Assembly: GCF_000006565.2 (NCBI RefSeq)
Contig: NC_031479.1
Coordinates: 3,808,289-3,872,288 of the forward strand
Source: Toxoplasma gondii ME49
Lineage: Eukaryota; Apicomplexa; Conoidasida; Eucoccidiorida; Sarcocystidae
Reading direction: 5' to 3'
Length of the DNA: 64,000 nucleotides
The translations under genes were made by a program, and so were the position numbers. Below, piece after piece: positions 27,091 through 38,287 of the stretch (position 1 is the stretch's first letter; the number at the start of each line of letters is the position of its first letter). Below the pieces are notes generated by a model, which worked only from the letters and a program-made list of their open reading frames with translations, had not been told where the DNA came from and did not search any database.

Positions 27091-28533
27091 GGATGCACGT
27101 ATTTACCGTGTGTTGGGAATGTTTGGTCACTGTGAGCGAAAGTTGAATTGTTGAGAGACAGCAGAGCACGCAGAATTCAATTTGTGGGCAGAAATGCGGG
27201 CAAGATACGAATCGCTAGGTTGCTGTATTTTTCTATAAAGTGGAAAACCCGTCGTTCTCCGCGCATGCGTTGCCATGTGTGATCCCTGAAACGCGCACGC
27301 AAACGGTGACGCATGCACCGAAGCGTTCATTTGAAGTGGCTTGAATATGTATCGAGGGCGTTACATAGAGAAACAGAAACTGAAGAAGCCGTCCGTATTT
27401 TTTCAAACACAGAGGACGACACTGGATGCTCCTTTGCATTGCGTCTTGGTACCCCCCACTCCTCTACCAAGACCTGTTTTCATGGCCCTTTCTGCTCTTT
27501 TTCCGTCTGTGAAGCTTTCAGTTTTTCGTGTCATGTTGTCTTGTTCCCAGGCCTCAAAATCATCGACCGCCTCGTCGCCGAACCACCTCTCAGAGATTTG
27601 ATTAAAAAAGAATTGCTTCCGTCTTGCGACTTCCACATGCCTCACCCTCCCAAGAGTGACTCGACGCTTGAACCAAACGCCCCCCGTTCTTCGTCTTCTG
27701 TTTGTTCTGCTTCTTGTTCTTGTTCTTCAGCGGTTTTCCAGTCTCCGTCGGTGTCACTGGCACTTGCGTCGGGAGAAGAGCCCTCTGCTTCGTGCTCGGT
27801 TGGGGCGTTTCGTGAGGCTGCGCCTGCTGGCGAGTCTGCTTCTGCTCCCTTGTTCTCGACTCCCGGCAGGACTCAGACGACGACGGCGTTTCCAGTGAAC
27901 ACATTCTCCCACTCTGCTGAGCACGTGGAGTTTTGTGACTTCGTGGAGGAGTATCGGCAGGGGAAAAGAAGCTACGAGTCGATTCTAGAGAAACTGGTGA
28001 GGTATTTCACCCTCACGCTCTACCACCCAGTGGGGACAGCACGAATGGGTCGCGGTCGCGGAGACAGAGGTGGAGGGAAAGCAGAGAAGAGCAGAGCGGA
28101 ACAACAGGAGAAAGGGCGCGTGCAAGAAGTCGGAGGGGAGAGAGAGACACAAACGCGGTCCGACAGAGGCTTTGTCAGAAACGGCGAGCAGAAAAGACAC
28201 CCAGAAGAACGAGGAAAAGAACACGCACAGGACGGGGGAGAAAGCCAGACATCCGGAGCGCAGGAGACAGAAACGCAGAAAAGAAAAGGAAAAGAAGAGA
28301 TATGGGCGGCCGATGCCGTGGTTGATTCTCGGCTTCGCGTCTGCGGCGGAGCCTGTGTCTCCGGTCTGAGAATTGCCGACGCTTCCGTCATGCCGCATCT
28401 GCCTTCGGGGAACACACAAGCAGCCGTCATGATGATTGCTGAGAAGGCTGCGGACTTCATTCTCGAAGAGAGACAGATGCGACGACGAAATGCGCCCAGA
28501 GACCTCCAGGCCAATGCCGAAGACAGACGGTAA
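20979..28533 (+). CDS. GMC-family FAD oxidoreductase, membrane-anchored, 8 exons
   Basis: This is a glucose-methanol-choline oxidoreductase; such enzymes oxidise alcohols with FAD. Exons: 20979-22592, 23058-23275, 23787-24141, 24520-24589, 25031-25585, 26171-26314, 26468-26818, 27551-28533. Phases agree and give 1429 aa, against 550-650 for the family. The FAD dinucleotide motif [13 protein letters not shown] starts near residue 448, followed by [22 protein letters not shown], the second GMC signature [15 protein letters not shown] and NLQDH. The C-terminal catalytic motifs are [10 protein letters not shown] (His1261) and SGNTQAA (Asn1390). A hydrophobic segment at about residues 324-343 ([18 protein letters not shown]) predicts a membrane anchor after a disordered N-terminus. 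Low-complexity insertions sit at about 809-905, 1132-1222 and 1270-1354. The donor after exon 5 is weak (GTCCGT). The substrate cannot be inferred. Confidence 0.93.
24755..24785. repeat. (AT)n microsatellite in GMC intron 4
   Basis: Uninterrupted AT tract in the intron between exons 4 and 5 of the GMC gene. Confidence 0.95.
27041..27090. repeat. (AT)n microsatellite in GMC intron 7
   Basis: Alternating AT with one CTATATG interruption. Confidence 0.95.
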
Positions 28534-29444
28534 AAAGTGGGTTCACTTCATGTTTTGTGTGAGAAACACACGCGGGCAAGGTGGAGGAACGCGCTGGTCG
28601 CGAACGAACGTCAAAAAAATAGAGAGGAGAGACAACCAAAGGAGGTTTGGTGCAAGTTTCTCGCGAACGTCATGAAGTGGGACAGACAAGTTCTGCAACG
28701 CATACACGGAGAAACGAGTCCTGAAGTGAAACGAAAAACTCGAGATGCTTGCATCTGAGAATGGGAGAAGCGACAGATGCCGGTCTACTCTGAGACTGCA
28801 GCTCGAGTCGTTCTCTTTTGTCTCGTTTTCTGAATAAGAAGTTCTCTTGATTCTCCTGTCAGGTTTTTGGCGGTGGATGCATGCAATGTGCCTGCCGGCC
28901 AACTTTGTTCGTTTGTTCATTCGATTCCGTTGGCAGTTCCTTGTGAAACGCACCACTCGGATTCTTTTACAGGGAGACACAGACGAGGGGAAGACACCAT
29001 CGGGAAGCGGCAAAAGGGAAATGCCGGCCGAGCACCGAGAGAAGCGTCTCTCACGATGTGGTGGGGAAAACGAGTTTCGAGTTTTGCGTTAGGACGCATG
29101 CAAACTACCGAGAGAAATAAGTCAACAGAACGGTTCAACCAGACACGACCGGGAGAGAGATGCACGCGAGAAGAACACAGCTCCCTCCGCATGCTGACAA
29201 GCGACAGACCGTCACAATAGGTTGTACGAATAGACACGGATGCGCTCGAGTTCACGAGGATGAGAGGCACCTGTATATACGTGCGTACATCAAGGTAAAA
29301 ACCTCTTCGTAGGAGGGGCGTTAAGGAGTCGCACAAGCGAAAGAACGAACGAAGTGTCCTCGAGAGAGAGGCTCTTTTCTTTCCTGAAAACGACTGCATG
29401 CAGTTTCCTCAGCAGTGCACGCTTCGCGGCAGGGAACACTGGCT
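28534..29444. other. Convergent 3' region between GMC oxidoreductase and bL19m
   Basis: The two genes end towards each other here. No coding exon is supported on either strand. The sequence is purine-rich on the + strand at the GMC side and carries no clear microsatellite. Confidence 0.55.
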
Positions 29445-32400
29445 TCACTTCGGAAGATTTCCAGGGTACAGCGGGTGATATGTCGGCAAGGCAGTAAGCG
29501 CAGGCGGCACCGAAGGTTGACGCAGCTGAAAATAGAGCGAAAGGAAACATTCTCCGACGAACTCATGTTTCCGAAGCCTGGAGACCTACCTCTGTAAATG
29601 TTTTCTTCTTCTTACATCGATCTATAGGAAACTACGTCTACCAAATGCATCTTGCTGTTTCTCTGTATCTATATAAATGGCTGTCTGTCAATTCACCTAC
29701 GTGTAAATATATGTCGCTCTCCCTGTGCCCCCTTGCATACAGTAGCATATATCGACGAAGACACATCTATACTTTCCCTCCTCTGGGTTCCACACAAGCG
29801 GGTGAACTTGTACCCATGATTTGTTTGAGCAATCAGCTGTTCAGTGGAAACCCAAAGAAGGTCTGTGGCACAAAACACCAGTGATGCATTTTCACAGTTC
29901 ATAAAAAGTCATCTCCTCTGGGGGAATTGACAATTTCGTATTCACGTAAGTATATAAGAGAAGCACGGACACTGCATAGAAGTGTGAGTGACGGTGCTTC
30001 CGCGTGTGCATGCATGCATGCATTTGCTTTCTCTCCTCTGCTTCGCACTCTGTGCCACCCATAGTCTTTGCAAACGTGGAAGTACATGCGATTTCGAAAG
30101 GCCAAAAAGCTTCTTACTTTGAAGACACCCCATTTGACGGCTTGTCTCCGCTTCCGGAGCTTCTCTGCACGCCTACGCCTCTCGTCCTGAAAGAAAAGAC
30201 AACTGTCGCGTGGAACTCCATTTAGCCTCAAATACATGCAGATTCAATACGCAAACTGGTACTTGTACACAGATGAAAAACGTGAGACATGCAGACATGT
30301 GTGCAATATATATATATATATATATATATACGCATTTACACAACTGTGATCAGTATGTCCACACAACGAGTCCAAGGACATATATTTATACCTACCTACC
30401 TATCGATAAATACAGCGATGCATGCGTTTATATATATATATATATATTTGTAGACCTGACAATAAATGTATACAAGCACATCAATCTGTCTGCACAGGAC
30501 TCGGCCAACGCAGTTTTACAAGAGCACACACACACACTCTGTGTATATTTGTTTATTTATATGAAGTGATTGGTGGATGTGATATTTTGAGTAGAGACTT
30601 ACAAAGGAGTAGATAAGCATCCGACGATACATTTCTCCACGAATGAAGAGAGAACGCTTTCGGCCGTACTGGGGATAAGGCCCTCCCCATACATAGGGAG
30701 GCAGGCCTGCCTCGATACGTTGGCCCATGTACCGCTTGCGGATTCTGACGATTCTCTGCCGAATCTTCTTTTCCACAGAACGGATGCCTGCAGAAAGAGG
30801 GAGAAGCAGACAGCGCGCCAGCAGAGAGAGAATAAGGAAAACATGGCTTGACAACGCGGGTGTCCGGCGCGAAGAACGACGACGAGACCCCTCCCCCCCT
30901 CACCAATTGGAAACGAACTTACGATTCCTGTTCCCTCGTGAGGTTCTACATGTCGTGAGAGAGATATGGATGGTGTGCTGCATGATATAGTGGACGCATG
31001 CGTGATGCTCCTGGTGGACCGACACACGCTTGAATTCCACCCAGGTGAGTCTTTTACTGGCATCAACAGACATAAACATGCATCTGCGTATAGATGTACT
31101 ATAGGTCCGTCGTGGACATGAACAGAAGAACGCGTGAGTGACAGACCCGAGGCGTTTCTTTGTACATTTTCACATGCACCTGCACGAACGCATCTGGCTG
31201 TGCTGATCTGTCTCGAGAATGCCCAGCAGAAGAGGAAACGAACCAGGTTTATGTTTGCCGATTCGGCGACTCCATCGCCCGCGAAAGTTGTATTTCCATT
31301 TGTAGCGATAGTCGCGCGTCAGAGGTTTGTGGCGTTCGAGAAGAAAATCTTGAGTAGGCGACGCACAGCTGCTGACGACCTGGAAGTGAAGACGCAAGTG
31401 ACAGCAGACGCAGATGCTGCATATGCAGAGAGACGGACCACAGCCTCAACAAGTCTCTCTCACTCACACACACGCACAAACATCCCAAAAGTTCTCAAGT
31501 TCTGGCTGCCGATAAACGTCTCGCTCATTCGCCGCCACCAAACGGATCTGGTCCGTGCCGCGTACTCTTGACACTAGCGTCTACTAGGGGCTGCTTTTTT
31601 TTCGTCGCTGGACGTGATACGGAGGTACAAGATGCACAACAGACAAAGAAAGAAAGAGATAAACGGATGTAAAGAGACAAAGATGGACAGGACATAGACA
31701 GAGACTCCCAGTCACAGAAATGGAAGCAAAGAGACTGACTGAGAGAGACAGCTGCAGAGACAGAAAACGAAACAGAGATACTCAGACAGCGACACACCGA
31801 AACGGAGACCCTGAGATTCAGGGAGAAACCGAGTCGTGATATTCCTTGATCGACTTGGATTTTCTTGTTTAAAACTCGAGAAGCCTGCGGGTACCTTGAG
31901 AGAGATGATTCGCGGCGAGTAGAGAGGAATGCGTTGCTCGACGCCAATTCCCTCATAGGAGTTTCGCAGCACGAAGGAAGAGTTCAGGCGCTTCTTTCTG
32001 ACCTCCACGCAGTAGCCTGCAAAAACCATACAGTCGAGCTGGGAACCGGTGCAGAAACGAGCGACAGATGAATCTTTCTTCCGCTTCCTCTGCCGCCGTG
32101 GAAACACATGCATGTTTTCCTGCATGCATGGAGACGTCTGAGAGGCGGCCTAGCTCAACGCTTACCCTGGAAAGTCGCAAACGTTTGCTGAGAGCGAGAG
32201 AGCTCATACTTCACTTCCATCAAGTCTCCCGGGCCGAAGAGAGGAACCTGCGCGGACAGACGCCCACACACCTTTGGCTGTTAGAGTTTCTACTGTATTG
32301 ATACGCAAACCTAGAGCGAAAACCGGAGAGCGAACAAGAGGCAAAACAAGAGAGAGAAAAGAGAGAGAATACGAGGCAGAGCATGTGAAGGAACCAGTGT

Positions 32401-34189
32401 GAAGGATAGCATCTTACTGTAAGGTAGTCGTACAAACACATACACACAAGTGTATCAGACTACGGCATGTTATTCTACTGGACTCACATTCACACCTGTC
32501 TCTCTGTCTATCGACATATGTTTATCTATCTCTCCCTTTCTCCCTCTCTCTGTGTACACATACAGTATACTGCATGCAAAAGATGCGCGTGCGTGGCTGC
32601 GGAGGGGCGGGATTCGTTGATGGACTGACCTGGAAGTTTCGCTGTTTGTCTAATCTCTCAATTTCAATCTGCTGCAGATGACGCATCGTCTGCCTGCATG
32701 TCCGAGCGACAAGCGGCTGCATCTTCGCCGCAGGGGTATCGGCAATGGGCTCTCCGGCCCAAATTCCGAATTTGTTGAGCGTCGCGGCGTCACGTTCCTC
32801 CTTTTTCAGGTGTCTGTACAGCCGAAGGCGCTCCTCCTCCTCCATGAGCTTGGCGAGGTGCGAAGGCGCTCGCGGGAGGCATTGAGGCGGCTGGAGCAGC
32901 GAAGCCTTTCCGGACGGTTGCAGGCAGCTTTCCACGAAGGCCCCCCGACGTTCGTCTTCTTCCTTCTGCAGAGGCGGCGGCCAGAAGCGGGTCGTTTCGC
33001 GGTTGTCGACAGAGAACAGACGATTCGGCAGAGAGGAAGGCAGCACGCGGTGTCGCAGAGCGCGAGAGAAAACGCGAGAAAACGCAGACACCGGAGGATG
33101 CGCAGCAGATGCAGAGGATGCAGCAGAACCCAACGACGCAGACCAGCAGGAAAAGGAAGGAGAGAGAGACGACACAGAGAGAGGAGAACGAGCAAGTGAG
33201 TCACGGCGTGGAAGAGGAGAAGAAGACGGAGAAGAAGAAGAGTTCGTGAGAGGGAAGGTGACCCTCGCTGCTTGGGCGCAGCCAAGAGAGACAGACGCGC
33301 CAGCGACGTCGCGTCGGAGAACCGAGGCTCTTCGCGGCGACGCGCATCCAGAAGGAGAGACAAAAGAGAGTCGAGAAGAAGACGAAGAAGAGAAGGAAGC
33401 TGTCGTCGGCTTTCTTGAGGTGTGAGGACTGTGGAAGCGTCGCGAAAAGACATGAACGCCTCCCTTACAGACAGAGAAGTGCGTTGGGTTCAGGCTGAAA
33501 GAAGAGACGCGGGGTGAAGGTGATGTCCACCGCGGCAGCCGCCAAGGAGAGACCCTGTGAGAAGCCGAGGCGGTGGTGACAGCACGGAGAACGGGCCAAA
33601 GGACTACGCCAGGCGAGAGCGGATTGAGCGACAACTGGCGCTCTGGCGGCTTGTCTGTCCGTTGGTGGGGAGAGGAGGAAACAGAAGACTCTGAGGAACT
33701 TGGCAGAGCTCTTCTCCATTTGAAACAATGAGGCACGCGTACAACAGGAGAAGGAGAGAGAGATCTGTGAGAGGAAGAAGAGAGAAATCTGTGAGAAGAA
33801 GGAGGGGGAGATCTATGAGAGGAAGCAGACAGCAGTCCCTGAGAGGGAGGAGAGATAGTGCTGTGAGAGGAAGGAGAGAAAGGCAGGGATGGAGACGCAG
33901 CAGAGAGGAGGGAGGACCGACACCGGAAAGAAGGCAGACGGCGAGATGACGCAGGTGAAGAGGAAAGAGAAGAGAAGTGACGGCGACAGGGAAAGGTCGG
34001 ACGAACGAAGCAAGAAGGGGAGGGGAGAGAGCGACGAGATGTCGCAAAGGCGAAAGACGAGAGACAACGCGTAGGCAGGGATCTTCGTCGCCTGAATCTC
34101 TCGGTAGTCTTCCAGAAGCGGCAGCACGAGAGGTCCACAGAGGCGAGCAGGGAGACCGACTCTGTCGTGTAAGCGAAAGGGGAACCCAT
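29445..34189 (-). CDS. Mitochondrial ribosomal protein bL19m, 7 exons
   Basis: bL19 is a large-subunit ribosomal protein at the subunit interface. Exons in coding order: 34189-32630, 32247-32166, 32016-31895, 31379-31244, 30787-30603, 30186-30118, 29525-29445. Phases agree at every junction and give 744 aa, far above the ~115 aa of bacterial L19. The bL19 core spans about residues 510-600: IEIERLDKQRNF, then FGPGDLMEVKYEL, TFATFQGYCVEVRKK, FVLRNSYEGIGVEQ and IPLYSPRII, matching the bacterial order FRPGD, VFEGVVI, FTVRKISYGVGVER and FPLHSPRI. The ~500-residue N-terminal extension begins with an Arg/Ser-rich stretch typical of a mitochondrial presequence and includes degenerate SSHRS repeats. 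A basic C-terminal extension (KKIRQRIVRIRKRY, RRRRAEKLRKRRQ) follows the core. Mitochondrial rather than apicoplast location is inferred from the absence of a clear signal peptide. Exons 4-7 rest on phase, splice signals and basic composition. Confidence 0.9.
30305..30447. repeat. (TA)n tracts in bL19m intron 5
   Basis: TA tracts at about 30305-30330 and 30429-30447 in the intron between exons 5 and 6 of bL19m. Confidence 0.9.
33730..33900 (-). repeat. Degenerate coding minisatellite in bL19m exon 1
   Basis: Units of roughly 24-27 nt, seen as AGATCTGTGAGAGGAAG-like blocks on the + strand, encode repeated SSHRS(L/P) in the bL19m N-terminal extension. Unit length and sequence vary. Confidence 0.7.
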
Positions 34190-35181
34190 TTTGACACACT
34201 ACGAAGGAGCTGTTCTCCGACGACGAGAGAAAGAGACGAATCGGGGAAGCTGGAAACGGGAGGAAGCCAACGACAAGAAAACACAAATCAAACAAGAAAG
34301 TGGAAGGAAAAGAGTCAGATGACCAGATCCACACGCGCCCCTCGACCAACGCCCAATCTGGGTAAAGGTGCGCCCGGAATTTCGGGTGTACATACACCCC
34401 ACGCGAAAGCGGACAGACGGACGGAAGAACAAATCGAAGAAGAACGTCGTCTTTCTGCCAAGAACTCAGCAGAAGCGGCCACGCTTTTGAGAGGAGACGA
34501 GGAGGAAAGCCTGACCTTTTCTTGCATGCAGTTTGTGTCTTCCAAGTTTGCGGGGACGAGGCGCCGGCTCGAAACACCGGCTGCGATTCACGATCACGTT
34601 TCTTCGATTTTCTTTTGCAGGCGGGATGGCAACTCACCGGAAGACTTGTTTCCTTTCAGATGTGTCGCTGTTGACTCTCCACTTTCTCTCCTGATCTGGC
34701 TTCTCTTGTCTCCCGCTTCTGAACAGCATGCGATACACTGGGGTGGATATACTTCGCAAGCTGGCGTCGCGCTTTGACCTGGGTCGAGACGTTTTTCGTC
34801 GACTTGTGATTCGCTTCTTCCGGGCTTGTGGAGCTCCTTGCCTTTATTGTGTGTGCATTTTTGTCCATTTTCAGTTTCTTTTCCTCCCAGAGATGCCCAA
34901 CGAATTACCTCGCGTCTGAGTCTCTCCAGCCACAGTCCCGCTGCAGCCCTTCGTCTTCAGTTCTCTTAAAAATTCCCGGCTTTCGTATTCAACTTTCTTG
35001 TTCACTTGCCTCTCTCTTCTTTGTCTCTGCGCGTATTCGTCCTCGCTACTGATCGTTTCCCCACCTTTACAAACAGTTGCCGCTCCTCAATTCCGTCTCC
35101 TTGATCTCCTTATCCCTCGTCTTCTCCGTCTCTGCCACCGCCTGCTTCATCTCATTGTCTGTTTCTTCTTCTCTATTCAAG
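34190..35181. promoter_or_regulatory. Divergent intergenic region of bL19m and PhyH
   Basis: The start codons of bL19m (-) and the PhyH protein (+) are 992 bp apart with no coding exon between them, so this holds both promoters and 5' UTRs. A TGCATGCA element at 34523-34530 matches the Toxoplasma TRP-2 consensus described for ribosomal protein genes. Which gene it serves is not known. Confidence 0.55.
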
Positions 35182-38100
35182 ATGACGGCGTTAAACACCC
35201 GTGCTTCTCTCCAGGGGCGAGTCTTCACAGCTACAGAAGCGAGAAGAATGGCCTGGCGCTCCGCTTCGGCCTTTCCTTCTTCCGGCTGTCTCTCGACCTT
35301 CTCGGCCTCTCCGTCTCCCCAGCTCGTCACCTCTCTCTCTTCTGTTCATCCTTTTTCCTTCTCTGTCGCTCCATCGTCCTCCTGCGTCTCGTCGCATTCG
35401 CTTCTCTCTCCAGCCGGTTGCGCCCGTCGCTTCTCCTCGCGTTGTCGTCTCTTCCCCCTGCCTCTGAGTGCAAGCTCCCTTTCTTCTTCACGTCCGTCGG
35501 CTGTCTCCGTCTGTTCTTCCTCTCTCTCGTGCTCTTCTGCTTCCGCGCGCTTTGCCTCTTCGGCCTCCTCGCCGCTGCGGCAGACAGCAACGGCCGCGGC
35601 TGCTGGTAGGGCCGCGGCAGCTGCGGCGAAGCGCCGCGAAGAAAGGAAACTCCGAGAGAGATGGATGAGATTGCAGAAAGGCCTGAAAGTCGGAGGAACT
35701 GTCGGAGCGATCTTCGTCGTGACCGCAGGTCAGAATCTGTCGAGGAAAGAGCGTTTTGTACGTCGCTTTTTCTCTCGAGAAACACGCAACAGAACATGCT
35801 TCACATTCAAAAAGAGGCTCATGGCCGTCGGAGCCAGGAGGTCTCCAGTCGTGTGCATACACCCCAGAACAACAGTCCTCTCGCTTGTCGAGTGTATTGA
35901 CACCACAGACACCGGGGTGGAGCCGTGGAAGCGTATGCGGCGAACGTTGTGTTGAGCGTTTGAGAGACCGCGTGAAACTGCCGTGGGATTCTCCACAAGC
36001 ATACGAATCGTGAAGCTTTTTTTCGTAGCTTTCCGTACCTGAAAACATCATACGTGCTTTCCCTAATCTGTTGTTTGCACCCTTCAGGCAGCCTTGCGTG
36101 GTTTCTCTCTTCCCTCAAACGCCGCCACCCTCCGCCTCCTGTTGACCCCGACATGTCCCTCCCTTTCCCCCTCGCTGATGAGCTCTGTATCTCTCCTGTA
36201 CCGCTCTCTTCTCTCCCGACCTCGTCTGTCTCCTCATCACCTTGTTCTGCTTGTTGCTCTCGTGACTCTTCTTTGTCTTGCGCTTCCACCTGTGCGTCGA
36301 ATTGTGCGTTGACATGTTCTTCTCGTTCCTGTTCGTGCGGTTCTGAGGGCTCGGGGTCGCGGTCGTTGCCGAATGTGTATCCCTCTCCAGAGGCGCTGAC
36401 GGAGCTCTCAGAAAAGTATCCTTTCTTCCCCGCGTCGAAGGAGCTGTTTCTCAAGGCAGCGTCTCACGTTCTGCCTCTCGAGTACCACCTTCATCTGCGG
36501 AACGCGTTTTGCCGCTACTTGGCTCTGCGCCTCTCAGAAGACGTATGCAAGTGTAGGAGCCCCCCGTCTCATCAGTCTCCTCACGGCGAGAAGAAGGAGC
36601 AGGAGGGGAGTGCATGCCAGCGAGGGGAGCGCGTTCTGACGGCGGACAAGGTGAAGGCAACCATGAGAGAAATCTGGGAGTTTCTGGGCGTGTCTACTGA
36701 GCGCGAAGGCGACGACGGCGCACACACCTTCTTCTCCCTGATTGACTTCGACTCGGAAATCGAGGCGTTCCTGACTCGTCTGCAGATGCCGCCTTCCGCT
36801 TCTCCGTCTTCGTCTTGTCCTTCACCTTCCCCTTTTTCTTCGAGTGTGGAGGAGTTTGCGGAGAGAGTGAAAGAGAAGATCTCCGACGTGCTCCTGACGA
36901 ACTGGCAGAGACAAAGATTCTTCGATCCTCTCACTTTCAAGAGAAGTTCTTTCACCCGCCGCATTTCCCACGAAGCCGCAGGCCGAGACGTAGGCACACC
37001 AGCGCCCTCCTTCTCCTACGCCGACGTCGACCTTTCTCGCTACGGCAGGTAACTCTCGAAGCGCTTGTCCAAGAGTCGCTGCCGCGCCGGGGTTCCGTCC
37101 CTCGAGCACTGCGGGCAAGTTTGTGTGATGCGCATGCGAAGAGACTCGCACTAGTGTTTTTTCTTGTCGGCGGCGGGCAACTCAAGTCGAACTCTACCTC
37201 AGGTCAAGACGCGGAACTCGACGAGTGTGTCTGTATCCTGTCTTCACCTCCTAATATGCGAGAAAAGCCTTTCCGGTGCAGTGGAAGTCAACACACTCCC
37301 GGGGCAGAGAGGTCGAGATTCTTGTGCCAAACCTGGTGCCACCGTCAGTCACCGAGTGACGCAAGCAGCTTTCGTGGGTTCTGCACAATGCCATCACGGT
37401 GATCTGCAGAACTCGCAGTTCTCCGCCGCCACGGTAACTATGGCGTTCACGCTGCGGCCTTCCCCTGAATTTGAGGCGTTAAGCTGCTCCTCGTGTCTTT
37501 TTCTCTCGGAGAACGGCCTCGGGAAAGGACAGCGCTTGCGGCGCAGGGGTGCAGACGGAAAAGTCGAGAGAAACAAGCAATTCGAAACCAGAAATATGTC
37601 CTTCGACCTCTGCGTCTGCATGCGCTGCTTCGATCTCAGGTGCGCATCCCCGTCTCCCGCTTCTTCTTCCTCTGTGCCGCCCTCGTCGTCTTCCTCTCTG
37701 CTTTCGTCTGTCGTTTCCTTCTTCCTTAGGCCTTTTTCCACACGGCCTTCCTCCCCACCTGCCGTGTCTAAGGCAGATTCTCCTTCTTCTTCTTCTCCTT
37801 CTCCTTCTTCTTCGTTGTCGTCTGAGCCTCTGTTCTTGGGGACGCACCAGATCCAGAAAGCTGTGGCCAGCTTGAAGGAGTATGGCGTCTGCATCATTCG
37901 CGGCGGCTTGACTCGGCAACAGCTCGACGTGCTCCAGCGCACACTGCACACTGACGAAGCGATGGTAAAAGCAGTTTCAATTCCGAAAAAAATTTGCTCC
38001 GCGTCTGCGGCAATCTGCTCGCAGCGCGGTTCCCGTATACAGCTCGACGCGTCTGTCTTTCTCTTGGTCCAGGCATGCTTCGCTGTTTCTTGGGGTACAC

Positions 38101-38255
38101 AGGGAGTGTGTGGTCGATCCGCAACCCTGTCACTACAGACGCAGCCAAAGTCATGCGCATTTGTACACATGCATATACTTGTAAATATACATTATATATA
38201 TATATATGTTAGAAATAAATAGTCACTTTATCTAGACATCCTCACGCATATCTAC

Positions 38256-38287
<32 letters not shown>

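Noticed and set aside
32678..33425. + strand open frames opposite bL19m exon 1
   Set aside because: They are complements of the Ser/Arg-rich bL19m leader and have no independent support.
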